The notes under the pieces are model-generated. The model was not told where the DNA came from, made no database searches, and was given only the letters and a program-made list of their open reading frames with translations. The translations under genes and the position numbers were made by a program. From positions 1 through 38,564 of the forward strand of contig JAJRYY010000147.1 in the NCBI GenBank assembly GCA_024275565.1: a stretch of DNA of 38,564 nucleotides, written 5' to 3'. Positions 15,398-24,888 of this stretch are shown here, one piece after another; within the stretch, counting starts at the first letter, position 1; every line of letters starts with the position of its first letter. The stretch is from Planctomycetota bacterium. GTDB lineage: Bacteria > Planctomycetota > Phycisphaerae > UBA1845.

Positions 15398-16485
15398 ATC
15401 GTGATCCCTTCCCGTTCAAGTGCTGCATTGAATTCGTCACGCTGTGCTTTAAGCTCATCCGGCATGTCGTTGTACATGTAATCAAAGCAATCACGCGGAT
15501 CGACGTCGCGATTCGCCTCGTACGCTTCCACGCCAGCCTTGATAAAATCGCGGATATCGATCTCCAGCTCTTCGATCGTCTTGTCGTCAAGCACGCCTTT
15601 ATCCCGCAGATACTTCTCAAACCGGATCAGCGGGTCGCGCTTCTCCCACTTCTTCACTTCTGCGTCACCGCGATACTTCTTCGGGTCGTCAGCCGTCGTG
15701 TGCATCGCCACCCGATATGTCACGGCTTCAATCAGCGAAGGCCCGCCCCCGGAGCGAGCTTTTTCGATGGCTTCCTGCGTTGCAACGTACATCGCGAGGA
15801 TGTCGTTCCCGTCCACCTGCAACCCGTCCATCCCATACGCCAATGCCTTCTGAGCAAGCGTCGCAGAGGCGGTCTGCTTCTCACGCGGGACCGATATCGC
15901 CCACTGATTGTTCGTAATCACGAAAATCGCAGGAACCTTATAGACCCCCGCAAACGTCATGGCCTCATGAAAATCGCCCTCAGACGTACCACCATCCCCA
16001 CAGAATCCGAGGGCGACATCGTCCTTCTTCTTCATCTTCATACCCCACGCGATGCCCATAATATGCGGACATTGCGACGCAACGGGCACCGCGATCGGCG
16101 TATCGTTCACACCCTCGGGGACTGCACAGCCCTCTTCATAACCACCCCAGAACTGGATGATTTTCTCGACAGGCCAACCACGCATCACGCAGCAGCCAGG
16201 CTCGCGGAAGGACTGAACCATCCAGTCGCTCTGACGCAGACCGATTACGGCACCGATCTGGACAGCCTCCTGCCCACGGATCGGTGCATACGTCCCGATA
16301 CGCCCCTGCCGCTGCATATTCAGCAAACGCTCGTCCAGACGACGCGTCGTCAGCATCATCCGAAACATCTTCATCAGAAGGTCGCCGTCGAGTTTTGGCT
16401 CTAAGGATTCGTCCAGAACGCCCTTATCGTCGAGAATCTGGAGATATTCGAGTTTACGCTCAAGCTTGATTTTCTTCCTTGGCAC
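15388..16485 (-). CDS. pdhA: Pyruvate dehydrogenase E1 component, alpha subunit
   Basis: 365 residues. It is the thiamine-diphosphate subunit of a 2-oxoacid dehydrogenase E1 (alpha2-beta2), which decarboxylates pyruvate or a branched-chain 2-oxoacid and passes the acyl group to E2. The TPP motif is seen as GDGGTSEGD (163-171) to TNNQWAIS (191-198), and the substrate region as IGTYAPIRGQEA and FREPGC. The phosphorylation-loop region YRVAMHTTADDP is conserved. The N-terminal MPRKKIKLERKLEYLQILDD matches pyruvate-type alpha subunits of Gram-positive and planctomycete type, but a branched-chain substrate is not excluded. The beta subunit gene is not next to it on either side, which is unusual. 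The gene ends inside a 21-bp-type array that supplies its stop codon. Confidence 0.9.
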   Translation of the reverse strand: MPRKKIKLERKLEYLQILDDKGVLDESLEPKLDGDLLMKMFRMMLTTRRLDERLLNMQRQGRIGTYAPIRGQEAVQIGAVIGLRQSDWMVQSFREPGCCVMRGWPVEKIIQFWGGYEEGCAVPEGVNDTPIAVPVASQCPHIMGIAWGMKMKKKDDVALGFCGDGGTSEGDFHEAMTFAGVYKVPAIFVITNNQWAISVPREKQTASATLAQKALAYGMDGLQVDGNDILAMYVATQEAIEKARSGGGPSLIEAVTYRVAMHTTADDPKKYRGDAEVKKWEKRDPLIRFEKYLRDKGVLDDKTIEELEIDIRDFIKAGVEAYEANRDVDPRDCFDYMYNDMPDELKAQRDEFNAALEREGITIGH

Positions 16486-16899
16486 GGTGCAAAATCCTTA
16501 TTCGATGCAAAAGAGTCAATTTCGATGCAATAGTGTCATTCCATTGGAGAGAATCGTCTTCCAGCGATACGCAGCCTCCGACGGCCACGCCCAACGACGC
16601 TCGCGCCTTACCTTACCGCAGATCAACCTTTCCCGCACGCGCTGGACACGATTTCAACCAAAATCCCGGTGTATTCACCATTATTGGACCTAAGCCAAGC
16701 AAATTATGGGACCGATGGTCATGGGCTTGCGCCAGCGCTTGAAACCACAGATTCATGAAAGTAGACTGGATCATCGTGGTTGGTAGAAACGGGCAGGGCT
16801 GGAAAGGACCTTCGGGGTTGGATGACGTAATATCCCCTCACAAGCGAAGGTAGAATAGACCATACCTTGGAAATTCAAATCATACAGGGAGACGACTCC
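16486..16899. other. 414-nt divergent intergenic region
   Basis: It lies between pdhA (leftward) and the FG-GAP/dockerin gene (rightward), so it should hold both promoters. I could not pick convincing -35/-10 pairs. It contains a 20-bp duplication at 16501-16540. No gene is supportable. Confidence 0.5.
16501..16540. repeat. 20-bp tandem duplication upstream of pdhA
   Basis: TTCGATGCAAAAGAGTCAAT is followed directly by TTCGATGCAATAGTGTCATT, with 3 differences. Confidence 0.9.
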
Positions 16900-18165
16900 G
16901 TGAAGCGCTCGAAACATGGTTCAGCACCGATTATGGCTAAATTCAGACTTTTACCAGCATTCATGCTTCTTGCGGGTTCCACTGTGAGCTGGGCCGGGGA
17001 CATCCCGCAACAGCCCGATGAATCACAATTCAGAGAGCATAAGATCGCGAACACCATTGGCGTTGCAACTTCCATTTTCTCGATCGATCTGGACGCTGAC
17101 GGCGACATCGACGTCCTCGCCGCAATCAATGGTCCAACCAATATCGCATGGTATGAAAATGACGGTGCCACGCCGCCAAGCTTCACCGAACATGGAATCT
17201 CAACGGATGCCGACTTCCCTTTTTCGGTTTTCGCGGCGGACATGGATGGTGACGGGAACATCGATGTTCTTTCCGCGTCACTGGACGACGACAAGATCGC
17301 GTGGTACGAAAACAGCGGTGGCTCGCCGCCAACCTTCATCGAGCATCCTATTTCGACCAACACTGACCAGGCATGGGCGGTGTTCGCAATTGACCTGAAC
17401 GGGGATGAACTGGTGGACGTCCTGGCTACGTCACTCAACAAAATCGCCTGGTATCAAAACAATGGTGATTTTCCGCTAACCTTCACCGAGCGGGTAATAT
17501 CCACCAACAAGGGTTTGGGGCTTCCTCCCATTTTCGCAGCAGACATTGATAACGATGGGGATCTGGACATCCTCACATCATTGGTCGAGTCCAACAACGT
17601 CGTGTTTTACCGGAATGAAGGTGGTACACTTCCTGACTTCACCGAGGTAATCATTTCAGACATCGGTGCCTCGGCCCTGTACCCAGCAGACATGGATCAG
17701 GACGGAGATTTGGACATTCTCACCGCATCGTTCGTGAACGATCGGTTCGCCTGGCTTGAAAACGATGGGAAACCAGAACCGATCTTCACCGAACATGTTA
17801 TCTCGAATCCCAACGATAGTGCCAATTCAATTGTCGCATCGGATTTTGACTACGACGGTGACCAGGACATTGTCGTTTCGTCTATTGCGTCTGACAGCAC
17901 GCTTCATTGGTACGAGAACGATGGTGCGTCACCCCCAAACTTCACCGAACATGACATAATGGGTCTTGGTCAACGAGCATTTTCTATCGGGACAGCCAGG
18001 TTGGACGGTGACGGATTCAACGATTTCGCAACCGCATCGTTCGGATTTATCTACTGGTACGAAAATTTGTCTCCACGCCTTCCCGGAGACCTCGATGATG
18101 ACGGTGATGTAGACCTGGACGATTTCGCATTGTTCCAGACGGTCTTCACCGGCCCGCAGAAATAA
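16900..18165 (+). CDS. Secreted FG-GAP/VCBS repeat protein with dockerin-like tail
   Basis: 421 residues from the GTG at 16900, which has GGGAGA (16887-16892) 7 nt upstream; an earlier in-frame start at 16867 has none. A signal peptide (ending STVSWA, about residue 32) is followed by seven or more propeller repeats of 45-50 residues. Each has a calcium loop such as DLDADGDID, DMDGDGNID, DIDNDGDLD or DMDQDGDLD, then a W/F-Y-(E/Q/R)-N motif, then a FTEHxIS link between blades. The last 25 residues (LDDDGDVDLDDFALFQTVF) form a single dockerin-like half. The role is probably extracellular binding; no catalytic motif is seen. The repeats lack the ASPIC/UnbV domain of the relative at 5289. It converges with kup. 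Confidence 0.85.
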   Translation: MKRSKHGSAPIMAKFRLLPAFMLLAGSTVSWAGDIPQQPDESQFREHKIANTIGVATSIFSIDLDADGDIDVLAAINGPTNIAWYENDGATPPSFTEHGISTDADFPFSVFAADMDGDGNIDVLSASLDDDKIAWYENSGGSPPTFIEHPISTNTDQAWAVFAIDLNGDELVDVLATSLNKIAWYQNNGDFPLTFTERVISTNKGLGLPPIFAADIDNDGDLDILTSLVESNNVVFYRNEGGTLPDFTEVIISDIGASALYPADMDQDGDLDILTASFVNDRFAWLENDGKPEPIFTEHVISNPNDSANSIVASDFDYDGDQDIVVSSIASDSTLHWYENDGASPPNFTEHDIMGLGQRAFSIGTARLDGDGFNDFATASFGFIYWYENLSPRLPGDLDDDGDVDLDDFALFQTVFTGPQK

Positions 18166-18533
18166 ACACCAGAAACTGCAAAACCGCCTCCGAATGTGGG
18201 GTCTGGTCGCGATGTCGATGTGCGAACTCGTGGCGAATCCCACCGAATTCGCCGATACTTGATCTCGCCTCCTGCCCAAACTGCGGTTCGAGTCCTGCCC
18301 GTCCGCGTGGACAAATCAATCGAACCGTGTTTCACCGTGAGCGCATACAAACCATCATCGATCATGTCACACACAAACCAATGATCCTCGACACGATAAA
18401 CAGCTACCGCCCGGAGAACTCATTATTGGATCGCAGGAAATCGAGCTGCACCGTCAGCAGATTCCGATGACCGGATGGAGGGTCCAATACCGACTGAGCC
18501 AGCACAGAACCACCTGTGACCGTTCATCAAGCT
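18166..18533 (-). other. 368-nt gap with a possible gene remnant
   Basis: No intact gene. On the - strand two protein-like stretches lie in different frames: 18520-18404 (starting VTGGSVLAQSVLDPPSGHRN, ending at TAG) and about 18419-18300 (including VEDHWFVCDMIDDGLYALTV). Together they read like one degraded gene with a frameshift near 18410. A 7-bp inverted repeat, GGCGAAT (18232-18238) and ATTCGCC (18247-18253), has no T-tract. No terminator for kup or for the FG-GAP gene is evident. Confidence 0.35.
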
Positions 18534-20432
18534 TCACAATTTAAGCTGCACACCGATCTCCACGACCCGGTTCGGCGGGAGGCCGAAGTGAACGCTGGCG
18601 TCATGCGCGTTGCGACCCATCCAGGCGAACAGCCCAGTCCTCCACCGTCCCATCTCCGGCGTACGTCCCACCTCCAGGGTCTCACGCCCCACGAAAAAGG
18701 TCGTGTCTTCAACGGGAAAGTTCAACCCACCATCTCTACAGAGACTGAGAATCTGCCGCACACTCGGGCGCTCCATGAACCCATAGCGAGCGGTGATCCG
18801 ATAGATGTTCCTCCCAAGAAGGTCGATGGTCACGCGATCCTTTCGCACGCGAGGAACACTTTCCGAGACAATATGCAAAATGCCAACGGTCTCGTGCAGA
18901 ACCTTGTTATGCCTCAGGTTATGCATCAAGGCTGCCGGAGCACCATCATCGTGCGCGGTCAGAAACAGGGCAGCCCCGGGCACGCGTACAGGCCTGGTCT
19001 GATCCAGTTGTTCCATGAGCTTGCGGATGGAGACGGTTGTCTTCTTAAGCTTGCGCGCAAGAATCGTACGCCCACGCTTCCAGGTCGCCATACAACACCA
19101 GACAACCGCTGCCACCACAAGCGGAAGCCACCCACCCGCAAGCACTTTTACAAGATTGGCTGACAGAAACACCACGTCGATGATCAGAAAAAAACATGTG
19201 ATCCCAAGCGCCGGCAGCAGAGGCCATCCCCAGCGCGACCTCATCACCACATAGTACAGCAAAGTCGTTATCAACATCGTGCTGCTCACGGCGATACCAT
19301 AAGCAGCCGCAAGATGACCTGATGAACGAAACACCAAAACCAGAACCACCACGGCGACAAACAGAAACCAGTTCACCGCCGGTACATAAACCTGCCCGCG
19401 TTCATCGCCCGAAGTGTGACGAATCAGAAGACGCGGCGCATATCCCAGATGAACTGCCTGGCGCGCAAGAGAAAACGCCCCCGAAATAACAGCTTGTGAG
19501 GCGATGACCGTCGCAGCCGTCGCAAGCAGAATCAGAGGATAACGGGCCCACATCGGCGCCAGATGATAGAACGGATTCCACACAGCAAGCGGATCGTGCA
19601 GCAACAACGCACCCTGACCATAGTAGTTGACCAGCAGAGCAGGAAGCACGATCGCAAACCAGGCGCGACGGATTGGCTTCGCCCCGAAATGACCCATATC
19701 CGCATACAACGCTTCTCCACCCGTCACCACAAGAAACACAACGCCAAGAATGACAAAACCCTTCCCGCGATTCTCAAGAATAAACGATACCGCATAATGA
19801 GGGCTCGCCGATGACAGAACATCGGGATATTGCAGAATGTAGGGCAACCCAAGCAGAACAAGCACCCCGAACCAGACAAGCATGATCGGACCAAAGATGC
19901 TCGCAACCCGGGCAGTTCCTCGCTTTTGCCCGATGAACAACATGAACAGAATCAGAATCGTGACCGGAACAACATAATCGTCGAATACATCTGTAACAAC
20001 ATGAAGCCCCTCCATCGCACTCAGTACCGATATCGCAGGCGTAATCATACCATCACCATACAGCAGACCAGCACCGCACAGACCAAGCGCAACAAGGATC
20101 GGACGCTTCAGCGGTTTGGACCGCATGCCAAGCGCCAACGCCATCAGGGAGAGCACGCCCCCTTCTCCGTCATTGTCTGCCCGAAGAACGAAACCCAGAT
20201 ATTTGATCGAAATAACGATGAGCAGCGACCACAAAATCAGCGAAAGCACACCGAGGATATTCTCTCTGGACAGTGGAATCGCATTGGCACCATGGAAGCA
20301 TTCGCGAAGGGCGTAAAGCGGGCTGGTACCGATATCCCCATAAACCACACCGATGGCACCAAGTGACAGCGCCATCAGACGATTGGGGCGAACGGTCCGA
20401 GGCACGTCGGATTTCTTGTTCTCTGGAGACAT
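18534..20432 (-). CDS. kup: Kup-type low-affinity potassium uptake protein
   Basis: 632 residues, typical for KUP/HAK/KT proteins, which import K+ with protons across the inner membrane. Family signatures are GAIGVVYGDIGTSPLYAL (about 25-42), DNDGEGGVLSLMALA (about 85-99), GAGLLYGDGMITPAISVLSA (about 118-137) and GGEALYADMGHFG (about 238-250). About 12 membrane helices are followed by a C-terminal soluble domain of about 170 residues (from about 460). The ATG at 20432 has no strong ribosome-binding site. It follows nadK on the same strand after 227 nt, so it may be separately transcribed. That gap holds a C-rich, CCAACC/CTACC-repetitive stretch near 20515-20567. Confidence 0.95.
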   Translation of the reverse strand: MSPENKKSDVPRTVRPNRLMALSLGAIGVVYGDIGTSPLYALRECFHGANAIPLSRENILGVLSLILWSLLIVISIKYLGFVLRADNDGEGGVLSLMALALGMRSKPLKRPILVALGLCGAGLLYGDGMITPAISVLSAMEGLHVVTDVFDDYVVPVTILILFMLFIGQKRGTARVASIFGPIMLVWFGVLVLLGLPYILQYPDVLSSASPHYAVSFILENRGKGFVILGVVFLVVTGGEALYADMGHFGAKPIRRAWFAIVLPALLVNYYGQGALLLHDPLAVWNPFYHLAPMWARYPLILLATAATVIASQAVISGAFSLARQAVHLGYAPRLLIRHTSGDERGQVYVPAVNWFLFVAVVVLVLVFRSSGHLAAAYGIAVSSTMLITTLLYYVVMRSRWGWPLLPALGITCFFLIIDVVFLSANLVKVLAGGWLPLVVAAVVWCCMATWKRGRTILARKLKKTTVSIRKLMEQLDQTRPVRVPGAALFLTAHDDGAPAALMHNLRHNKVLHETVGILHIVSESVPRVRKDRVTIDLLGRNIYRITARYGFMERPSVRQILSLCRDGGLNFPVEDTTFFVGRETLEVGRTPEMGRWRTGLFAWMGRNAHDASVHFGLPPNRVVEIGVQLKL

Positions 20433-20659
20433 GGTATCAGAACAACAAGACTGAGGTCCGTTCCAAAGAGGTCACCGATGACCAGAAGAGCAACACTGTA
20501 CCAGAACGCGTCCGGCACCAACCAACCCCACCTACCAACCTACCCCACCAGCTAACCAACCCCGTCCCATGGTATCCAGAAATCCGGCACTGCGACAGGG
20601 GCGTCCCGGCGGCCACCACAAAACAGACGCATCACACGTTGGAACACGACCCGAAAGTC

Positions 20660-21553
20660 TCAAATACCGTTATAGGAGGGAGGCTGACCCCAGTGAAGCT
20701 TCGTCACCAGACCATGCCAGCGCGGATGCGCAGGGTTACGCACCAATAGAAAATTCGAACTGCACCGCTCGATGCTGACCATATCACCCGTCTGAAGTGC
20801 GTACCCGACCTGACCATCCACCATCAGACACGTCCCTTCATTGGCCTGCTCGATCACGATCTCAAATTTCGACTCACTCTCAACGATCAGCGGACGATGC
20901 GTCAGCGAATGCGCACAAAGCGGCGTCATCGCAATCCCCTGGACCGCACCCTGCATAATCGTACCACCAGCCGAGAGGTTGTAAGCAGTCGATCCCACCG
21001 GCGTGCAGATAATCAGTCCATCCCCGGAGATCGTCGTAAGCGGCATACCGTTGATCCGGATCGCAAGCTGGATCATCCTAAATGGCGGACCGGCATGAAT
21101 GACACAATCGTTGACGCTGAGACTCTCGCCACATGAAATACCATCTCGGAAGATGTTCATTCCAAGAATCATCCGCTCACTGATCGTGTCGTGATCCTGC
21201 AATATCGTGTCGAAATTGGCTTTCAACGCATCCACGCTGAATTCCGCCAGAAAACCCAGCTTCCCGAAATTCACGCCAACCAGCGGTATCTGATTCAATC
21301 CGAGCGACCGACTGACAGCAAGCAACGTACCATCACCACCAAGCACGATGATACGATCGACCCCCGCATCCACCGCATCGCTGGCGTCGGTTTCAAACAC
21401 ACACCCGATCACCGTGCATCGAGATTCGGCGAAGGCACGCACATCTTCGACAGCCTCCTCCACACCAGGTTTCCCGGGGTTGCCAACGATCAGTACGCGA
21501 CGGTTTGCATCAGATTTCGGCATACGACTCTTTTTCGGAGAGGTAAGGCTCAT
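20660..21553 (-). CDS. nadK: NAD kinase
   Basis: 297 residues. It phosphorylates NAD to NADP. The catalytic GGDGT motif is at 72-76 (VLGGDGTLLAV), followed by GVNFGKLGFLAE, the Asn/Asp motif VNDCVIH, and the conserved glycine-rich loop GDGLIICTPVGSTAYNLSAGG with MTPLCAHSLTHRPL. The start is taken as ATG 21553; an internal ATG at residue 11 is possible, and neither has a clear ribosome-binding site. It lies 38 nt downstream of dxs on the same strand and is likely co-transcribed, which makes sense because downstream isoprenoid steps use NADPH. The chromosomal order ispA-dxs-nadK resembles the common bacterial xseA-xseB-ispA-dxs-nadK cluster. Confidence 0.96.
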   Translation of the reverse strand: MSLTSPKKSRMPKSDANRRVLIVGNPGKPGVEEAVEDVRAFAESRCTVIGCVFETDASDAVDAGVDRIIVLGGDGTLLAVSRSLGLNQIPLVGVNFGKLGFLAEFSVDALKANFDTILQDHDTISERMILGMNIFRDGISCGESLSVNDCVIHAGPPFRMIQLAIRINGMPLTTISGDGLIICTPVGSTAYNLSAGGTIMQGAVQGIAMTPLCAHSLTHRPLIVESESKFEIVIEQANEGTCLMVDGQVGYALQTGDMVSIERCSSNFLLVRNPAHPRWHGLVTKLHWGQPPSYNGI

Positions 21554-21591
21554 GACCGGAAAGCAGGTGACCTGGTCGAGTGCATGTTTTG

Positions 21592-23550
21592 CTATTTGGT
21601 CGATAGCACCTTGCGCGGATTCGCAGAATTGGCGATCCGATCGCCGGCAGACACGCCCTTGGACTTCTGACCGCCAGATGCGCCAAGCATCTCATGCAGA
21701 ACCGAAGCAATCCCGGCAGCATCAATCCCCACCTCAGCCAGTTGACCACTCCGCGAACCATGCACAATAAACCGGTCGTCAGGAATCCCCAGCCGACGAA
21801 GCGGCGCACGCTGCAGAACACCCAGATCGCTCGCACTTTCGAGGACAGCCGACCCAAACCCACCAGCGATGCTGTGATCTTCGACAGTCACCACAGGGAC
21901 ACCCATCGCAAAAGCACGCTTGACCATCTCCTGATCGATCGGCTTGGCGAACCGGGCGTTCACCACAGTCACATCATACCCATCAGCGTGAAGCATCTCA
22001 GCCGCCGCCATCGCATAGTTGGCTGTCACGCCATACGCAAGAATCGTCGCATCCGAACCCTCACGCAACGTACGCGACACACCCATCTCGAAAGGAACAC
22101 TCTCGGAAGGCTGCTCTGGTACATTATCACGGGGATAACGGATGGCAGCCGCACACGAAAGCGTAAGCGAAAAACGCATCGCATCCTTAAGCTCGGGCTC
22201 GTCCATGGGAGACATCAGCACCATGTTCGGCAAACCACGCAGGTAAGTAATATCAAGGAATCCATGGTGAACCGCGCCATCCCCACCCACAAGCCCAGCC
22301 CGGTCCAAACAGAACAGCACAGGATGCCCCTGAAGCACAACTTCCTGAAAAACCTGATCAAATGCCCGCTGCAAAAATGTCGAATAGATCGCACATACAG
22401 GACGCATACCACTCTTGGCCATCCCGCCGGCAATATCAACCGTGCAGCTTTCCGCTATCCCAATATCACGACAGCGATCCGGGAACGACTCTTCAAACCG
22501 ATTCAAACCGGTCCCGTCGGGCATCCCAGCCGTCATCGCATAAATCCGGTCGTCATCCTTCGCCAGTTCGGTCAGGGCATCGACAAAGGCACGCGTCCAG
22601 TTCTTACCACTACTCGCCTGCGTCTCAACCTTATTCCCATCAACCGTAAAAGGCGTCGTGGCATGGAACCGCCCAGGGTCCGCTGTCGCCCACTCACACC
22701 CACGACCCTTCTCCGTCATCACATGCCACAACACAGGACGATTCGTCGTCTTCAGAACATTCAACATCTCGATCATATGCGGAATATCATGACCATCCGT
22801 AGGACCGACATACAACAACCCCATCTGCTCGAATATCTGGTGCGGACTCACCGTCGCCTTGATCCCCTCCTTCACATGAACGAGCGCTTCGGCAAGCGGC
22901 TTCCCGATCACAGGCAGCGTCGGTATCAGCTTCGATACACGCTGCTTAAGCTCGTCATACACATGGCTCGCACGAAACTTCGTCAGATGCTCAGCCACAG
23001 CACCCTGCGACGGCGAAATACCCCACTCATTGTCGTTCAGAATTATCAGCATCTGACGATCCAGCGTCCCCGCCTGATTCAATCCCTCAAATGCAACCCC
23101 GTTGACAATGCTCGAATCACCCACAACCGCAACAACCTTCGTATCACGCTTCATCATCGAATCACCACGGGCAAGCCCAACAGCTGTGGCGATCGCAGTC
23201 CCCGCATGACCCACATTGAACAGGTCGTAAGGACTCTCGTGAATATCGGGAAATCCGCTCAATCCGCCAGCTTGTCGAATCGTGTCAAAACGATCGTTTC
23301 GACCAGTGAGCAGCTTATGCGGGTAACACTGGTGACCAACGTCCCACAATAGACGATCGCTGGCGAAGTCGAAGCAATAGTGCAACGCAATCGTCAGGTC
23401 AGCCACACCAAGATTGCTGGCGAAATGACCACCCTTCCGACCGACAACATCCACTATCCGATCGCGCACATCCTGCGCAAGCTCAGCAAGCTGGGATACG
23501 CCAAGGGCACGAACGTCAGCTGGCGACTTTATATTCTCAAGCAACGACAT
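21592..23550 (-). CDS. dxs: 1-deoxy-D-xylulose-5-phosphate synthase
   Basis: 652 residues. It condenses pyruvate and glyceraldehyde 3-phosphate with thiamine diphosphate to give DXP, the first step of the MEP isoprenoid pathway. Features: N-terminal GGHFASNLGVADLTIALHY and DVGHQCYPHKLLTGR; the TPP motif VVGDSSIVNG through LNDNEWGIS; YVGPTDGHD; the transketolase-type central domain with ITAGMPDGTGL; and CLDRAGLVGGDGAVHHG in the DRAG region. The C-terminal domain has TVEDHSIAGGFGSAV. The start is ATG 23550, with AGGAG 6 nt upstream; the TTG codon before it is not needed. ispA lies 125 nt upstream and nadK 38 nt downstream on the same strand. Confidence 0.97.
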   Translation of the reverse strand: MSLLENIKSPADVRALGVSQLAELAQDVRDRIVDVVGRKGGHFASNLGVADLTIALHYCFDFASDRLLWDVGHQCYPHKLLTGRNDRFDTIRQAGGLSGFPDIHESPYDLFNVGHAGTAIATAVGLARGDSMMKRDTKVVAVVGDSSIVNGVAFEGLNQAGTLDRQMLIILNDNEWGISPSQGAVAEHLTKFRASHVYDELKQRVSKLIPTLPVIGKPLAEALVHVKEGIKATVSPHQIFEQMGLLYVGPTDGHDIPHMIEMLNVLKTTNRPVLWHVMTEKGRGCEWATADPGRFHATTPFTVDGNKVETQASSGKNWTRAFVDALTELAKDDDRIYAMTAGMPDGTGLNRFEESFPDRCRDIGIAESCTVDIAGGMAKSGMRPVCAIYSTFLQRAFDQVFQEVVLQGHPVLFCLDRAGLVGGDGAVHHGFLDITYLRGLPNMVLMSPMDEPELKDAMRFSLTLSCAAAIRYPRDNVPEQPSESVPFEMGVSRTLREGSDATILAYGVTANYAMAAAEMLHADGYDVTVVNARFAKPIDQEMVKRAFAMGVPVVTVEDHSIAGGFGSAVLESASDLGVLQRAPLRRLGIPDDRFIVHGSRSGQLAEVGIDAAGIASVLHEMLGASGGQKSKGVSAGDRIANSANPRKVLSTK

Positions 23551-23674
23551 CAAATTCTCCTAAGCGCGCAACAACTGACAACAACGGCGCAACCCATCCC
23601 GAATATCACAGGCCCCAAAACCAATGACGACAGTATAGCACGAATCACGCCGGAAGCTAAAACATCCCTGAAAA

Positions 23675-24676
23675 TCAGTGCCGACGCTCAATCACGAAGC
23701 TGGCAAGATCGCGAAGATCATCCGCCTCAGAACCAAAACCCTCAAGGGCGGAAATCGCCTCTCCAACGATTTTTTTGGCGATCACGCCACTTTCTTCAAC
23801 ACCGACAGCCGCAGGAAACGTCTGCTTACCGGACCTTGCGTCCTTACCAGCCGATTTCCCCATCTGCTCAGACGTCGCATGAACGTCCAATAAATCATCG
23901 GCAATCTGGAACGATCGCCCCAAACTCAGCCCAAAACGACCAAGCGCATCCACAAACTCAACCTCAACTCCCCCAACACCTGCACCACCAGCCTCACGAC
24001 CACCACCAGCCTCGCCACCACCACCGATCCACGCACCCATGCGGCAGGCAGCTTCAAACAGCTTGGCCGTCTTCTTCTCATGGATATACGCAACAAGTTC
24101 ACGCGACGGGGGACGCTTTTCACCCAGCATGTCCGCAACCTGACCGCCGATCATCCCGCACCAGCCCGTACCTCGGGCCAGTTCCAGCACCACTTTAGAC
24201 GCCCGGACGGGGTCAGCCATACGATCCACAATCAGCTCAAACGCAAAAGCATGAAGACCATCACCAGCAAGTATCGCCATCGCCTCACCATAAACCTTGT
24301 GATTCGTCGGGCGACCACGGCGAAGATCGTCATTGTCCATATCTGGAAGGTCATCGTGAACCAGCGAAAATGTATGCACACATTCAATAGCAGCAGCAGC
24401 AGGTAGGGCATCTTCCGCAGTTCCACCAGCAAGCTCACAGCACCGGGTCACAAGATAAGGCCGCAACCGCTTACCACCCGCCAGCGCAGAATACCGCATA
24501 GACTCAGCGATTTCCGGTACTGTATCTTCAGGAGGAGCGAGAAGTTCTGCGAATTGAGCATCGAAATCCCGCGCAAAAAGCACCAGCCGCTCGGTAATCG
24601 ATCCCCCAGAACCCGATACCCCGGCACTTGATGCTGCATTGCTCTGATCCGATGTTGCCTTGGCGGGCGTATCCAT
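23675..24676 (-). CDS. ispA: Polyprenyl diphosphate synthase (geranyl/farnesyl type)
   Basis: About 333 residues. It joins IPP and allylic diphosphates into C10-C20 chains. The first Asp-rich motif is in SLVHDDLPDMDND (about 105-116) and the second in SFQIADDLLDVH; ALAGGKRLRP and the KTAKLFEA helix are also typical. Between the KTAKLFEA helix and the second Asp motif lies a glycine-rich insertion (about 215-236, several GGGGEA/GGGREA-like units) that is not part of the family core. Its DNA is built of CCACCAC-type repeats around 23965-24030, so it probably arose by repeat expansion. No ribosome-binding site precedes ATG 24676. A weak TTGAAC-17-TAAACT pair ends 8 nt before it, so a leaderless message is possible. 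It lies beyond the terminator of the Cys-rich gene. Confidence 0.92.
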   Translation of the reverse strand: MDTPAKATSDQSNAASSAGVSGSGGSITERLVLFARDFDAQFAELLAPPEDTVPEIAESMRYSALAGGKRLRPYLVTRCCELAGGTAEDALPAAAAIECVHTFSLVHDDLPDMDNDDLRRGRPTNHKVYGEAMAILAGDGLHAFAFELIVDRMADPVRASKVVLELARGTGWCGMIGGQVADMLGEKRPPSRELVAYIHEKKTAKLFEAACRMGAWIGGGGEAGGGREAGGAGVGGVEVEFVDALGRFGLSLGRSFQIADDLLDVHATSEQMGKSAGKDARSGKQTFPAAVGVEESGVIAKKIVGEAISALEGFGSEADDLRDLASFVIERRH

Positions 24677-24802
24677 CACCAGAGTTTATCGCCGCTTGGA
24701 ACCACGTTCAAGGCGGATATTTCTCTGATCTGAAAGCCCGGAAGAACACAAATCCGGACCCCGGAAGCAGGCTTCCACCCCCAGACGTCTACATTTGAAC
24801 AC

Positions 24803-24839
24803 AAAAAAGCGGCGGGAGGACTGATAGCCCACCCGCCGC
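24803..24839 (-). terminator. Rho-independent terminator
   Basis: On the - strand GCGGCGGG and CCCGCCGC form an 8-bp GC stem followed by T6. It lies about 50 nt after the stop of the Cys-rich repeat gene and isolates it from ispA. Confidence 0.85.
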
Positions 24840-24888
24840 GTCAAAGGTTAGTAATAACGAAACCTCTCAATTCCAACCGTCAGACGAT

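Noticed and set aside
18285-18295. GGTTCGAGTCC, resembling the T-loop of a tRNA
   Set aside because: The flanking bases do not form the 5-bp T stem, and no matching anticodon arm or acceptor stem was found.
21694-23352. Long open frame on + opposite dxs
   Set aside because: It lies wholly antisense to a certain dxs gene, has no ribosome-binding site and its composition is Arg/His/Thr-rich as expected of a shadow frame.
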